Below, piece by piece: positions 1 to 7,756 of a DNA stretch of 9,782 nucleotides (position 1 is the stretch's first letter; every line of letters begins with the position of its first letter). The DNA is from Spirochaetaceae bacterium (GTDB taxonomy: Bacteria; Spirochaetota; Spirochaetia; Treponematales; Treponemataceae), in contig JAITWB010000108.1 of NCBI GenBank assembly GCA_031285525.1, positions 1-9,782 on the forward strand. Reading direction: 5' to 3'. A program made the translations under genes and the position numbers. The notes beneath the pieces were generated by a model. That model was not told where the DNA came from and searched no databases. It saw only the letters and a program-made list of their open reading frames with translations.

Positions 1-32
1 AATCCCGTATTAAACATGTTTAATACGGGATT
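1..32. repeat. Perfect 32-bp palindrome at the left edge
   Basis: The first 16 bases are the exact reverse complement of the next 16, with no unpaired centre (ends AATCCCG/CGGGATT, centre ACATGT). As RNA it would form a stem of about 14 bp with a 4-nt loop. No T-tract follows on the plus strand, and the minus-strand flank lies outside the window. It could be the terminator of a gene to the left or a large operator site. The ATG at its centre is in frame with the kinase but is not a credible start. Confidence 0.75.
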
Positions 33-94
33 AATATACAACTATGAACGCAACAGGTCAATAGGGTTTGGGCAAAGCAAACAGAAAAAACATT

Positions 95-123
95 TTGACA
101 AATATACACAATGTGTATACAAT
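95..123 (+). promoter_or_regulatory. Sigma-70 type promoter of the PfkB kinase gene
   Basis: TTGACA (95-100) is followed after 17 bases by TACAAT (118-123), 25 bp before the kinase start codon at 148. The -35 box matches consensus fully and the -10 box in 5 of 6 positions. The start site should fall near 130, which leaves a leader of under 20 nt containing the AAGGAG ribosome binding site (136-141). Confidence 0.8.
103..119. promoter_or_regulatory. Palindromic operator inside the kinase promoter
   Basis: TATACACA (103-110), one central A, then TGTGTATA (112-119) make a perfect 17-bp inverted repeat. It fills the -35/-10 spacer and touches the -10 box. A second, overlapping palindrome TGTATACA lies at 114-121. 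A bound repressor would occlude RNA polymerase, as expected for sugar-responsive control of a catabolic kinase. The TGTATACA core recalls GntR-family operators, but no regulator gene is in the window, so the regulator's identity is a guess. Confidence 0.65.
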
Positions 124-147
124 ACATATACCCATAAGGAGACTGCT

Positions 148-1110
148 ATGATTCTAGGCTGCGGCGAATCGGTAATTGATATGATTCCTTCGATAAATAC
201 AGAAGGATTTCCTGTGTTCCTGCCCGTCCCCGGAGGCAGTCCCTACAACACCGCCATTGCGGTGGCACGGTTGGGAGTTCCGGTCTCGTTTATGGGCAGA
301 TTCTCCCGTGATTTTTTTGGGCAAATGCTCATCCGCAGGCTTGAAGAAAACCGTGTAGGGACAGAGCTTATTATCCGCTCCGATGAACATTCGAGTCTTG
401 CTTTCGTAAAGATCGAAAAAGACCGGGAGCCGGAATATCTTTTTTATACCCAGGGTACGGCGGACAGATCCTTTTCCACAGCGGATATACCTCATCAGTT
501 CACTACAGAGCCTGCCTGCATCTATTTCGGCTCCATTGCCAGGACCATGGAACCAGCAGCCTCCGCTATCGAGCAGTTTGTACAGAACCAATCCGCCCAG
601 CCTGATGGTCCGGTAATCTCCATGGACCCCAATATCCGCCCTTTCATGATTGCCGACAGAAATGAGTATGTAAAACGTTTTGAGCGATGGGTGCAAGCCG
701 TCCATATCGTAAAAATCTCCGAAGCGGATATCGCCTTTATCTATCCTGAACTAAACCTTTCGCAAGCAGTAGAAAAACTCTTACAGATGGGACCTCTCTT
801 GGCGGCGGTCACTCTTGGTCCCAAGGGTGCGCTGGCATGTGTCAAAACCAGCAGCGGCTCAATGGCAACGGTACAAGCCCCGGCTATTCCCGTTACCGTG
901 GTTGATACCATCGGCGCAGGAGACACCTTTCATGGAAGCTTTCTATCCTGGTTACACATGAAGGGAAAGATGAGCAGGCAGGGAATTGCAGGGTTGGAGA
1001 CAGCGGAACTGCAAGAAGCTTTGACCTTTGCGAATAAAGCGGCATCCCTTGTATGTACCCGGAGAGGAGCAGAACCGCCTACCATGGCTGAAATGCTTAA
1101 GGCGATTTGA
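148..1110 (+). CDS. PfkB-family sugar kinase (fructokinase-like)
   Basis: A 320-residue ribokinase/PfkB-family kinase, the usual length, predicted to phosphorylate a sugar with ATP in the cytoplasm. The N-terminus reads MILGCGESVIDMIP, as in fructokinases. The first signature, GGSPYNTAIAVARLG, is at residues 29-43. The second, DTIGAGDTF, is at 253-261, with D259 as the catalytic base in the anion-hole motif GAGD. The ATG at 148 is chosen because AAGGAG lies 6 nt upstream and the family fold begins there; the frame is open back to 16, but that stretch covers the promoter. The gene appears to be monocistronic and controlled by the operator at 103-119. Its last 14 bp overlap the end of the convergent gene on the minus strand. 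Fructose is the likeliest substrate by N-terminal resemblance, but PfkB substrates cannot be assigned from sequence alone. Confidence 0.9.
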   Translation: MILGCGESVIDMIPSINTEGFPVFLPVPGGSPYNTAIAVARLGVPVSFMGRFSRDFFGQMLIRRLEENRVGTELIIRSDEHSSLAFVKIEKDREPEYLFYTQGTADRSFSTADIPHQFTTEPACIYFGSIARTMEPAASAIEQFVQNQSAQPDGPVISMDPNIRPFMIADRNEYVKRFERWVQAVHIVKISEADIAFIYPELNLSQAVEKLLQMGPLLAAVTLGPKGALACVKTSSGSMATVQAPAIPVTVVDTIGAGDTFHGSFLSWLHMKGKMSRQGIAGLETAELQEALTFANKAASLVCTRRGAEPPTMAEMLKAI

Positions 1111-2290
1111 TCGGCGTGTATCCGCTCTTCAAAATAAGTTCCTGTCCCTGTTCTGATAAGATCCAATCGATGAATGGGATAATATGATCATTCATATCAT
1201 CCCTATCGATGTAAATAGCATAAAAAACATCGGAGTAGGGATAGGTATTATTTTGGATTGTTTCTCTTGAAGGATAAATACCGTCTATAGACAACAGCTT
1301 TATCTGATCGTTTTGTACCATTTCGGTTGAGAAATACAGGAACGAAAACCCTATGGCGTTGGAGAAATTTCTGTAATTGGCAACTTCATTTATGATATCT
1401 CCCATACCGTAGGGAACATTTTCTCTCCGCGGTTTTTCTATACCCGTATCTCCCATTATTTTTTCCAACATTGTCTGACTGCCTGAATTCTGCGGTCTTT
1501 GAAAGGCTTTAATACGTTGGTTGATTCCACCCAGTTCTTTCCAGTTGTGTATTTTCCCGGAATAGATATCTCTGATATTTTCTGCCGTTATATTGCTAAT
1601 CGTGTTTTCCGTATTCACAAAAAACACAAACGCTTCTTTTCCGATAGGAACGAGCTTTACATGCATATTGGTATCATAAAAGCGTTGTAACTGCTCCTTC
1701 GATGGCTCCGCGCAAAATATGATATCCGCCTTCCCTTCAAGGAGATTATTGAAAGCTCCCGCAGTCCTGCTGCAAAGCACCGATTCATCAAACGCAGCAA
1801 CCAGTTCATCAAACCCGGCAACGGGCGGTTCTGGATATACTGCCTGTGCGAATGCCGCATACACTGGATACAGGGCAGTCGCCCCGTCGAGAACAGGCAG
1901 GTTGTCAAAAAACTGCAATGCAGATGCTTCACCAAGTTTTGCCAATATATTGTCTTGATCGAAGGGGATATACTTATACAAAGGAAAGTGCTGTTCACTG
2001 ACTGTCGGAATTGCCCTAATGTGGTTGTTATAGGTAATAACCGCCCACCCTGAAAGAATAGACAGAACAGGAATACACAATAGAAAGAAAATGCCTTTTG
2101 TGTGTTGTCTATTCCATAAAACCAAAAACACTATGATAGATATATAGAACAAAGCCAATAATGGCATAAGTATATTTCTCTCGGTAAAAAACAAGAGCAG
2201 TATAAACGCAAAAAAAGAGACAAAAGAGAGTCCAATCCCTATCAAAGAACTGACTATTCGTTTGATAATACGCCTGGCATTATTTTCCAT
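1097..2290 (-). CDS. Membrane-anchored PstS-like substrate-binding protein
   Basis: A 397-residue protein with three hydrophobic segments at the N-terminus (about 12-36, 38-59 and 66-86), followed by a periplasmic phosphate-binding-like domain from about 125 to the end. PstS-like landmarks are LDGATALYP (134-142, the anion-binding loop position), KADIIFC (187-193), NIRDIYSGKIHNWKELGG (238-255) and RPQNSGSQTM (265-274, second loop with Ser/Thr ligands). Typical PstS proteins have a cleaved signal peptide or lipobox; here the domain seems to be tethered by membrane helices. No PstC, PstA, PstB or PhoU gene is nearby. The ATG has AGGAGG 8 nt upstream (2299-2304). It starts 19 bp after the TPR gene and is probably cotranscribed with it. 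It is visibly more AT-rich than its neighbours. It could be a phosphate sensor or scavenger; the ligand is not proven. Confidence 0.82.
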   Translation of the reverse strand: MENNARRIIKRIVSSLIGIGLSFVSFFAFILLLFFTERNILMPLLALFYISIIVFLVLWNRQHTKGIFFLLCIPVLSILSGWAVITYNNHIRAIPTVSEQHFPLYKYIPFDQDNILAKLGEASALQFFDNLPVLDGATALYPVYAAFAQAVYPEPPVAGFDELVAAFDESVLCSRTAGAFNNLLEGKADIIFCAEPSKEQLQRFYDTNMHVKLVPIGKEAFVFFVNTENTISNITAENIRDIYSGKIHNWKELGGINQRIKAFQRPQNSGSQTMLEKIMGDTGIEKPRRENVPYGMGDIINEVANYRNFSNAIGFSFLYFSTEMVQNDQIKLLSIDGIYPSRETIQNNTYPYSDVFYAIYIDRDDMNDHIIPFIDWILSEQGQELILKSGYTPIKSP

Positions 2291-2309
2291 ATTTTCTCCC
2301 TCCTCCCTT

Positions 2310-4811
2310 TTACCTTCTCTCTTGTTCCGCCCACTCCGAAAGCAGCCACATCAGTCCCGGCTCAGAGAGCTTTAGAGCAGAGCCGCATACCGTACAGCGG
2401 AACCTGCCGTCCTCCTCCAAACCGGGTTTCGCACAGGCGATACAGCGTATGGCGCCGCAATCGGGGCATATTCCTGCAGGGAGATCGTCCGGCGGCTCAG
2501 CCTCCAACCTCAGCGGTCTCGGATGGGGAATCTCACGGGGAACAAACCACTCCCTGCTGCACTCTGAACAGGAGAGCTTTCTCATCGCCCGCTCCCGGAT
2601 AACGCTTTCAAGCTTCTCCGCATACAGCGCTTGCCCCAGCCGTCTCAGTTCCGCCTCAATTTCCCGAGCCTGGGTATACCGCTGCATAAAGAGATACAAT
2701 TCCCCCAGACCGAAGAGCAACTCCGGGTCGCCGGGAAAATCTTCCAACCCCTTCCGGTACACGATCTCACAGCGGGGATACTCTCCCTTCATCCGGGAAG
2801 TATGCCCCAAAAGTCCATAGACCCGAGGCGAATCCCCGATATCCAAAGCCTGAGTGAGAAGATCGTCCGCCTCGTTCAGCTCACCTCTGCCGAGACAGGC
2901 TTCGGCTCTATCGAGCAAAATATCGATATTATCAGGATCGAGGTTCAGGGCTGAAGTATAGTACTGCTCCGTCTCCGCATCGGTTTTTCCCAGCCGCCTC
3001 AGTATATCTGCGAGATTACGCAGCGCCGCAGGCTCATCGGGCAGAAGTTCCTTCGCCTTCTCCGCATAGGCTTGAGCCTGTTCAACATCTCCCTTTTTAA
3101 GCGCCGTCTGGGAGGCAAGGTTCCATACCCAGCCATTCTCGGGGGAAAGCTCCAGCGCAGCGGCGAGCTCCGCTCCCGGATCCTGTCCATCGAGAAACAG
3201 ATTCTCCGCCAGTCTAAAACGATAGAGACCGTATCCCGGTTCCATCTCCGCCGCCCTGTGGAGGAGGTGTATCGCTTGCTGCCGTTCCCCTTTGGCGGCG
3301 TATATGAGCGCCTGAAGAAAGAGGATCGAGCTGTCGAGCAGATTCGAGCTGTCAAACAGCTCCGAGTTGTCAGACAACTCAGGACTGTCTGCCGTCTGCT
3401 CTGCAATAAGGGGCAAAAAGAGCGCCTCAGCCTTTTCAGTCTCTCCGAGGGAGAAGTAGTATTTTCCTGCGGCTCCCCGGCCCTTCGCTCCCCCAGAAAC
3501 TTCTATCACCGGAAGGAGTTCCGCCAGTTCTTCGTAATTGTCCTGAACGAAAAAAAGCCTTGCCGCCTCATCAAGGCTCTCCTGCGCCTCAGGTTCCCTT
3601 CCGTCAGCCTTGAGGGAACGGGAGAGATGCAGAAAATGAAGGGGCTGTTCCGGCTCCATACGGGAAGCGCTGCGGTAGGAATCCGCCGCCTCTGTCCAGC
3701 GGGAAAGGTGAAAACACAAATGCCCCTTGAGGGAATACAGAGTCGGAGAGGTCTCCGCAACGGCTTGTTTCTCCGACAGAAGGGCTTCCATATCGCCGTA
3801 GCGGTTCTGCACATACAGGAGAGAAACCTGATTCTCCAGAGCCTCCCTGTTTTCCGGCTCTGCTTCAAGAACAGCGCAGAACCGCTTTTCCGCCTCATCG
3901 TAGAGCTGCTCCGCCAGGTACATCCTCCCTGCAAGCAGCAGCGCATGAGTATCGGGTTTTTCCGTCTTTGCCGCCTGGGAAAGCTCTATCAGCGCAGGAA
4001 CGAGCCTGCCTGCAGCATAGTAACTCTCCGCAAGCCGTATCCGCGCCGCCGCCGGAACGGGAATAAAGGAATTCCACCGCAAATGCAGGGTTTCCACCTC
4101 CAGAGGACGTGACTCGACAGCCAGCGCCTGGAGCAGCCCTTCCGCTTTTCCTGCAGAGTCCCAATTCTGCCCCGCAAAGGCGAGTTTGCCGTAGGACTGA
4201 ATCGTATCATCCTCCACATAGGCGAGCCAATTGTCGTTGAGGATAATGGTACAGCCTGTTCCCTGCAATATAATCCTCAGGGAAAATACCTTGGGGTTTT
4301 TTCTGTAGGGAAGATCCATATCATCCTTTGAGGAGGAGTCCGATAGAATCTCAGAACCTTCCGCCCTTCCCGCCGTCCAGGGGAGCAGAGTCATAGGGTT
4401 CCCGTTAAAAACGGCATCCATCCGCACCATGCCCTGATCGGACACGAGGACAGAATAGTAATTACTCTCAGTGGTATACCGCAGTAAAAAGCCGAAGGCG
4501 CAGTGACCCGCTTTCCCGGGATCAATACCGGCGGTATGCCTGGCGTTCACCGAAAAATCGACAAGCGCCTCCACCGTCAAGTCCCGGTATTCATAGCAGG
4601 GATTCACAGTCCAGGCGAAAATATGCTGCCGCTCAAGGGAAAGCAGCAGTCCTTTGTCGGTAAAAGAAGACGCATATCCTGACTGAATTTCACCTACAAA
4701 CCGCCTATTCTTCTCTTTCAGAAAATCGGTCTGCCAGAACTCTTCAATCGGCGCGGAAAAATCAACAATCTCTGGTTTTTTGCGGAAAAACTGTCTTATA
4801 AATCTGAACAT
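2310..4811 (-). CDS. Large TPR protein with jelly-roll-like N-terminus and C-terminal zinc ribbons
   Basis: An 833-residue protein in three parts. Residues about 40-245 are rich in beta-strand patterns (HCAFGFLLRYTTESNYYSVLV and later strands) and look like a concanavalin/LamG-type or DUF1080-like jelly roll. Residues about 250-735 hold many tetratricopeptide repeats (for example LLLAGRMYLAEQLYDEAEKRF and AALRNLADILRRLGKTDAE). Residues about 743-833 carry four CxxC pairs (CSEC, CPDC, CIAC, CTVC), suggesting two zinc ribbons. No signal peptide is evident; the basic, aromatic start MFRFIRQFFRKK could sit at the membrane. The ATG at 4811 is chosen because the longer frame runs into the tRNA gene; no good ribosome binding site precedes it. 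It lies 34 nt after tRNA-Gly and just before the PstS-like gene. A scaffold or assembly role is likely, with partner unknown. Confidence 0.8.
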   Translation of the reverse strand: MFRFIRQFFRKKPEIVDFSAPIEEFWQTDFLKEKNRRFVGEIQSGYASSFTDKGLLLSLERQHIFAWTVNPCYEYRDLTVEALVDFSVNARHTAGIDPGKAGHCAFGFLLRYTTESNYYSVLVSDQGMVRMDAVFNGNPMTLLPWTAGRAEGSEILSDSSSKDDMDLPYRKNPKVFSLRIILQGTGCTIILNDNWLAYVEDDTIQSYGKLAFAGQNWDSAGKAEGLLQALAVESRPLEVETLHLRWNSFIPVPAAARIRLAESYYAAGRLVPALIELSQAAKTEKPDTHALLLAGRMYLAEQLYDEAEKRFCAVLEAEPENREALENQVSLLYVQNRYGDMEALLSEKQAVAETSPTLYSLKGHLCFHLSRWTEAADSYRSASRMEPEQPLHFLHLSRSLKADGREPEAQESLDEAARLFFVQDNYEELAELLPVIEVSGGAKGRGAAGKYYFSLGETEKAEALFLPLIAEQTADSPELSDNSELFDSSNLLDSSILFLQALIYAAKGERQQAIHLLHRAAEMEPGYGLYRFRLAENLFLDGQDPGAELAAALELSPENGWVWNLASQTALKKGDVEQAQAYAEKAKELLPDEPAALRNLADILRRLGKTDAETEQYYTSALNLDPDNIDILLDRAEACLGRGELNEADDLLTQALDIGDSPRVYGLLGHTSRMKGEYPRCEIVYRKGLEDFPGDPELLFGLGELYLFMQRYTQAREIEAELRRLGQALYAEKLESVIRERAMRKLSCSECSREWFVPREIPHPRPLRLEAEPPDDLPAGICPDCGAIRCIACAKPGLEEDGRFRCTVCGSALKLSEPGLMWLLSEWAEQERR
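3318..3389 (-). repeat. Four 18-bp in-frame tandem repeats within the TPR gene
   Basis: Four consecutive imperfect 18-nt units, each starting with GAC, encode the hexapeptides DSPELS, DNSELF, DSSNLL and DSSILF at about residues 475-498 of the TPR protein. The pattern is D-(S/N)-(S/P)-x-L-x. The stretch sits between TPR blocks and looks like a low-complexity linker that grew by slippage. Being a multiple of three, changes in copy number would keep the frame. Confidence 0.75.
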
Positions 4812-4845
4812 AGTTGAATGAAAAATGACTTTGTTAAGATGAACA

Positions 4846-4917
4846 AGCGGCTGAAGGGAGTCGAACCCTCGTCCCAGGCTTGGGAAGCCCACGTAATAGC
4901 CGTTATACTACAGCCGC
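4846..4917 (-). tRNA. tRNA-Gly(CCC)
   Basis: A 72-nt cloverleaf on the minus strand. The acceptor stem is GCGGCTG (4917-4911) with CAGCCGC (4853-4847), and the discriminator base is T at 4846. The anticodon loop is TTCCCAA, with anticodon CCC at 4884-4882, which reads GGG. The T arm GAGGG-TTCGACT-CCCTT is canonical. The sequence lines up closely with bacterial glycine tRNAs as remembered from E. coli. The anticodon stem uses two wobble pairs, and the D stem is short or has a bulge. The 3' CCA is not encoded, so it must be added by tRNA nucleotidyltransferase. Its own promoter is at 4930-4957. Confidence 0.95.
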
Positions 4918-4929
4918 ATTGATATCAGT

Positions 4930-4957
4930 ATTCTACCGGAAAAACGCTTTTTGTCAA
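4930..4957 (-). promoter_or_regulatory. Promoter of tRNA-Gly and probably the TPR/PstS-like operon
   Basis: On the minus strand, TTGACA (4957-4952) is followed after 16 nt by TAGAAT (4935-4930). Transcription would begin a few bases before the tRNA 5' end at 4917. Only a weak AT-rich stem (TTGTT/AACAA) separates the tRNA from the TPR start codon, so read-through into the TPR gene is plausible. Confidence 0.75.
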
Positions 4958-5009
4958 TATATCTGCTGCCGGAAAAATGAGCCCGCCATTCGGGAAGCTC
5001 TTTCCTGGA

Positions 5010-5038
5010 TTGACAATACAGCCTACCTGTCCTACAGT
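5010..5038 (+). promoter_or_regulatory. Promoter of the GH3 glycosidase gene
   Basis: TTGACA (5010-5015), a 17-nt spacer, and TACAGT (5033-5038). The predicted start near 5045 leaves a leader of about 36 nt before the ATG at 5081. It diverges from the tRNA promoter, whose -35 box lies about 50 bp away. Confidence 0.7.
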
Positions 5039-5080
5039 ATGGGGGATTACTCCCGAGTATTCTCTAAGGAACTGCGAAAT

Positions 5081-6790
5081 ATGAAACCCCTCTGCCGGGC
5101 ATGTACGATTATACTTCTTATGACTCTTTTCTTCGCCCCTGTTTTGCCGCTCTACGGAGAAGTGCCGGATACTATCGATTTTTGGAGCGATCTCCCGGAC
5201 GATATCCTTGCAGACGAGTTAGTGAGCCGCATGAGTGACGGGGAACTCCTCGCCCAGATCCTCATGTTCGGCTGGGCAGGACGGGAACCGTCAACACTGG
5301 TGACCGACTGGGTTTCGAAGCGGAGTCTGGGAAGCGTCAAAGTATTCGGCTGGAACACAGACAATATTACCGACGTAGCCAACTCGGTGCGCTTCCTCCA
5401 GCAGCGGGCGCAGCAAACCCGGTTCAAAATCCCCCTCTTTGTAGCCACTGATCAGGAAGGGGGCTGGATACGCCATGTAAAGGGCGCCACCTCGGATACC
5501 CCGGGAAACCTCGCAATCGGGGCATCGGGACTGCCCTCGGACGCCTACTATTCAGGCTATTATATCGCCCAGGAGCTGCAAGTGCTGGGGATAAACATGA
5601 ACTTCGCCCCTACAGTGGATCTCTATACCGATCCCCAATCAACCGTCATCGGTCCCCGCTCCTTTGGGGAAAACCCGGATGCGGCGGGTATTCTGGGTGC
5701 CTCCTTCGCGGCCGGAACGAGAGCCGCCGGGGTACTGGCAACGGCAAAACACTTCCCCGGACACGGAGACACCGGAATCGATTCCCACGGGGGGCTCCCG
5801 ATAATTGCAATAGACGAAGAAACCCTGAACAACCGGGAATTGGTACCCTTCAGGTATTTAATAGAAGAAGATATCCCTGCCATAATGTCGGGGCATATCA
5901 ACTTTCCCAACATCACCGAAAAGGGCGAACCCGCCTCTCTTTCGGCTCATTTTCTCAAGGACATATTGCGGAAACAGCTGGGTTTCAAAGGACTCATCAT
6001 CACCGACGACATGATGATGAACGGCGCCACCGCCTATACCGGCAGTTTTTCCAGCGCCGTCGCCCTCGCCATCCGCGCAGGGAACGATATCGTCATATCC
6101 TCCACCACCCCCGGCCTAAACGAAGCGGTGTGGCGTAACAACATCAGCCTCATGGAAGCCGACTCATCCTTCCGAAAAGCAGTGAGCGAAGCCGCCCGGC
6201 GGGTAATCTACTATAAACTCACCTATCTCAAACAGGAACAAGCTCCTCCTCTGTTCCCTGATCCTCAGGACATCTCAGGACAGATTCCGGCTCCCGGCGG
6301 GGACGCTTTCTTTCTGGAACAGGCCTGCCGCTCCATAACATTGTTAAGGGGAGGAGAAGCACTATCAGGAAACTTCTCCATAAAGGAAGACGAAAGAGTA
6401 TTACTTGCCGGACAGTTCCAGGATTTCTTCCGTCAGGGCGCAGCGCGATTCCCCCAGGCACGAACGGTTCGCTTTAGTTACCAGCCCTCTCAGGGGGAAG
6501 CCTCCGCAGCGGTTCAAGCCATAACCCGGCAATCCGTCTCCTGTGACACCATTATCTTCTGCGTCACAAACCGGGAAAGCCTGGATATCCTCAACAGACT
6601 GCGAACCTTGAGCAAAAGGGTCATCGTTGTTTCAGCCATGTCCCCGGTATTCATCCTCGACCTCGAATGGCCGGACACGATCATCGCCGCCTACAGCTAC
6701 TCTCCCTTTTCGTTTCAGGCGGCCTTCGGCGTCATCGCAGGAGATTTTACTCCTCAAGGGACATTCCCTCTGGCACGGGAAATCAAATGA
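5081..6790 (+). CDS. Secreted NagZ-type family 3 beta-N-acetylglucosaminidase
   Basis: A 569-residue GH3 enzyme, predicted to remove N-acetylglucosamine from peptidoglycan fragments or chitin-type oligosaccharides. The N-terminus (MKPLCRACTIILLMTLFFAP, then VLPLYGEV) is a signal peptide without a lipobox, so the enzyme is exported; E. coli NagZ is cytoplasmic. DQEGG is present in the barrel. KHFPGHGDTGIDSH (223-236) contains the Asp-His dyad typical of NagZ-type GH3 (D234/H236). TDDMMMNG contains the likely nucleophile D309. About 200 extra C-terminal residues follow the barrel, as in two-domain GH3 enzymes. The ATG at 5081 is chosen for the signal peptide and the AAGGA at 5066-5070; the frame is open upstream into the tRNA. 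The stop codon overlaps the next start (ATGA), so translation of the acetyltransferase is probably coupled. Confidence 0.9.
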   Translation: MKPLCRACTIILLMTLFFAPVLPLYGEVPDTIDFWSDLPDDILADELVSRMSDGELLAQILMFGWAGREPSTLVTDWVSKRSLGSVKVFGWNTDNITDVANSVRFLQQRAQQTRFKIPLFVATDQEGGWIRHVKGATSDTPGNLAIGASGLPSDAYYSGYYIAQELQVLGINMNFAPTVDLYTDPQSTVIGPRSFGENPDAAGILGASFAAGTRAAGVLATAKHFPGHGDTGIDSHGGLPIIAIDEETLNNRELVPFRYLIEEDIPAIMSGHINFPNITEKGEPASLSAHFLKDILRKQLGFKGLIITDDMMMNGATAYTGSFSSAVALAIRAGNDIVISSTTPGLNEAVWRNNISLMEADSSFRKAVSEAARRVIYYKLTYLKQEQAPPLFPDPQDISGQIPAPGGDAFFLEQACRSITLLRGGEALSGNFSIKEDERVLLAGQFQDFFRQGAARFPQARTVRFSYQPSQGEASAAVQAITRQSVSCDTIIFCVTNRESLDILNRLRTLSKRVIVVSAMSPVFILDLEWPDTIIAAYSYSPFSFQAAFGVIAGDFTPQGTFPLAREIK

Positions 6791-7698
6791 CGGGAACTAT
6801 CAGTCTGTCGCCGGTAACAGAAAAAGACATCCCCGAGGTTCTTGCCTTCATCGCCACCCGGGAGTCCTCCTGCGTGACCCTCTCAGAGCATCTGCTCAAA
6901 GCCCGAAAAACCCCGTCCCTTTTGGACGGCCGAACCCGATTCTTCATGCTCCGCAGCACTGACGATGAGTCACTGGCAGGGGTCTTCATGCTTTCCTCGC
7001 CGGGACTGCTCCTCCACTGCATTCCCTTTCAGACCGCCCCTGATCAGACAACGGATCAGAGGCAGCTCAAACATCAATTGTATCAGCAGCTCATCGAACT
7101 CATCCTGCCGATAGTAGCTGAAAGCACTATACAATGCATCATGGGAGAAACTGAAGGCACGGAATTCTTCGGCGATCTGATTAATGCTTCCCCTGTACAG
7201 GTGAGCGACTATTATCTCTTTGCCTTTCACCGGGAACAAATTACACCTAAGGGCTGCCACGAAGAGACTGCACACCTCCTCCTCCGTTATACCGACAGCG
7301 CAGATGCGGAGTCCCTCTATCCCCTCCAGGAAGCATACGAGTTGGAAGAGGTCGTACCCAAGGGAAGCACCTTCTCCTCTGCGCAATGTATGGCAGGTCT
7401 CAGACACACCCTCAAAACCCGGACGGCTATAGCTTTCTGGCAGGGCAAGAACCCCATAGCAAAAGCCGCGGTCAATGCCGAAGGGCTGAACTGGGTACAA
7501 ATCGGCGGAGTATACACGGTTCCCCACTGGCGTAACCGAGGCCTTGCCCGGCGGCTGGTACAGCATATAGCGGAACAGTCAGCAGAACAGGGCAGGGGAG
7601 CCTGCCTCTTTGTTAAACAGGAAAACACCGCTGCCCAAAACTCCTACCGCAACGCAGGATTTACCCAGTTCGGGGAATTCAGGATCATATACTATTGA
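6787..7698 (+). CDS. GNAT-family N-acetyltransferase
   Basis: A 303-residue acetyltransferase that would transfer an acetyl group from acetyl-CoA. The GNAT fold is clear in the C-terminal third: VQIGGVYTVPHWRNRGLARR (237-256) is motif A, with the pyrophosphate-binding loop RNRGLA (249-254), and ENTAAQNSYRNAGFTQFGEF is the motif B region. The N-terminal two thirds has no motif I recognise and may be a degenerate second GNAT domain. The start is the ATG overlapping the GH3 stop (ATGA at 6787-6790); the frame opens earlier but only as an out-of-frame reading of the GH3 gene. Coupling to the glycosidase suggests linked roles, perhaps in amino-sugar or peptide handling, but the substrate is unknown. 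No terminator is visible after it; cassette remnants begin within 25 bp of its stop. Confidence 0.85.
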   Translation: MTGTISLSPVTEKDIPEVLAFIATRESSCVTLSEHLLKARKTPSLLDGRTRFFMLRSTDDESLAGVFMLSSPGLLLHCIPFQTAPDQTTDQRQLKHQLYQQLIELILPIVAESTIQCIMGETEGTEFFGDLINASPVQVSDYYLFAFHREQITPKGCHEETAHLLLRYTDSADAESLYPLQEAYELEEVVPKGSTFSSAQCMAGLRHTLKTRTAIAFWQGKNPIAKAAVNAEGLNWVQIGGVYTVPHWRNRGLARRLVQHIAEQSAEQGRGACLFVKQENTAAQNSYRNAGFTQFGEFRIIYY

Positions 7699-7718
7699 GT
7701 TGTATTGCCTACCGTACT

Positions 7719-7754
7719 TAAAACTATATTTTAGAGATGTTTGTTCTATTCCCT
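7719..7754 (+). repeat. 36-bp perfect direct repeat, copy 1
   Basis: Exactly identical over 36 bases to 8165-8200 (begins TAAAACTATATTTTAGAGAT, ends TTCTATTCCCT), with mismatches immediately on both sides. It sits just upstream of the broken nuclease copy and 20 bp after the acetyltransferase stop, and seems to mark the 5' end of each cassette copy. It contains a weak TAAAA/TTTTA inverted repeat. Confidence 0.85.
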
Positions 7755-7756
7755 AT

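Noticed and set aside
16..147. Extension of the PfkB kinase to an ATG at 16
   Set aside because: The stretch contains the 32-bp palindrome, the promoter and the operator; the family N-terminus and ribosome binding site point to 148.
3072..4112. 346-codon open frame on the plus strand opposite the TPR gene
   Set aside because: Composition is rich in Arg and Leu with no recognisable domain; it is antisense to a well-supported TPR coding region.
4812..4892. Extension of the TPR protein to an ATG at 4892
   Set aside because: It would read through tRNA-Gly; the 27 extra residues are translated tRNA and leader.
4880..5080. Extension of the GH3 protein to 4880 or 5039
   Set aside because: The first overlaps the tRNA and the promoter; the second lacks a ribosome binding site and would bury the signal peptide.
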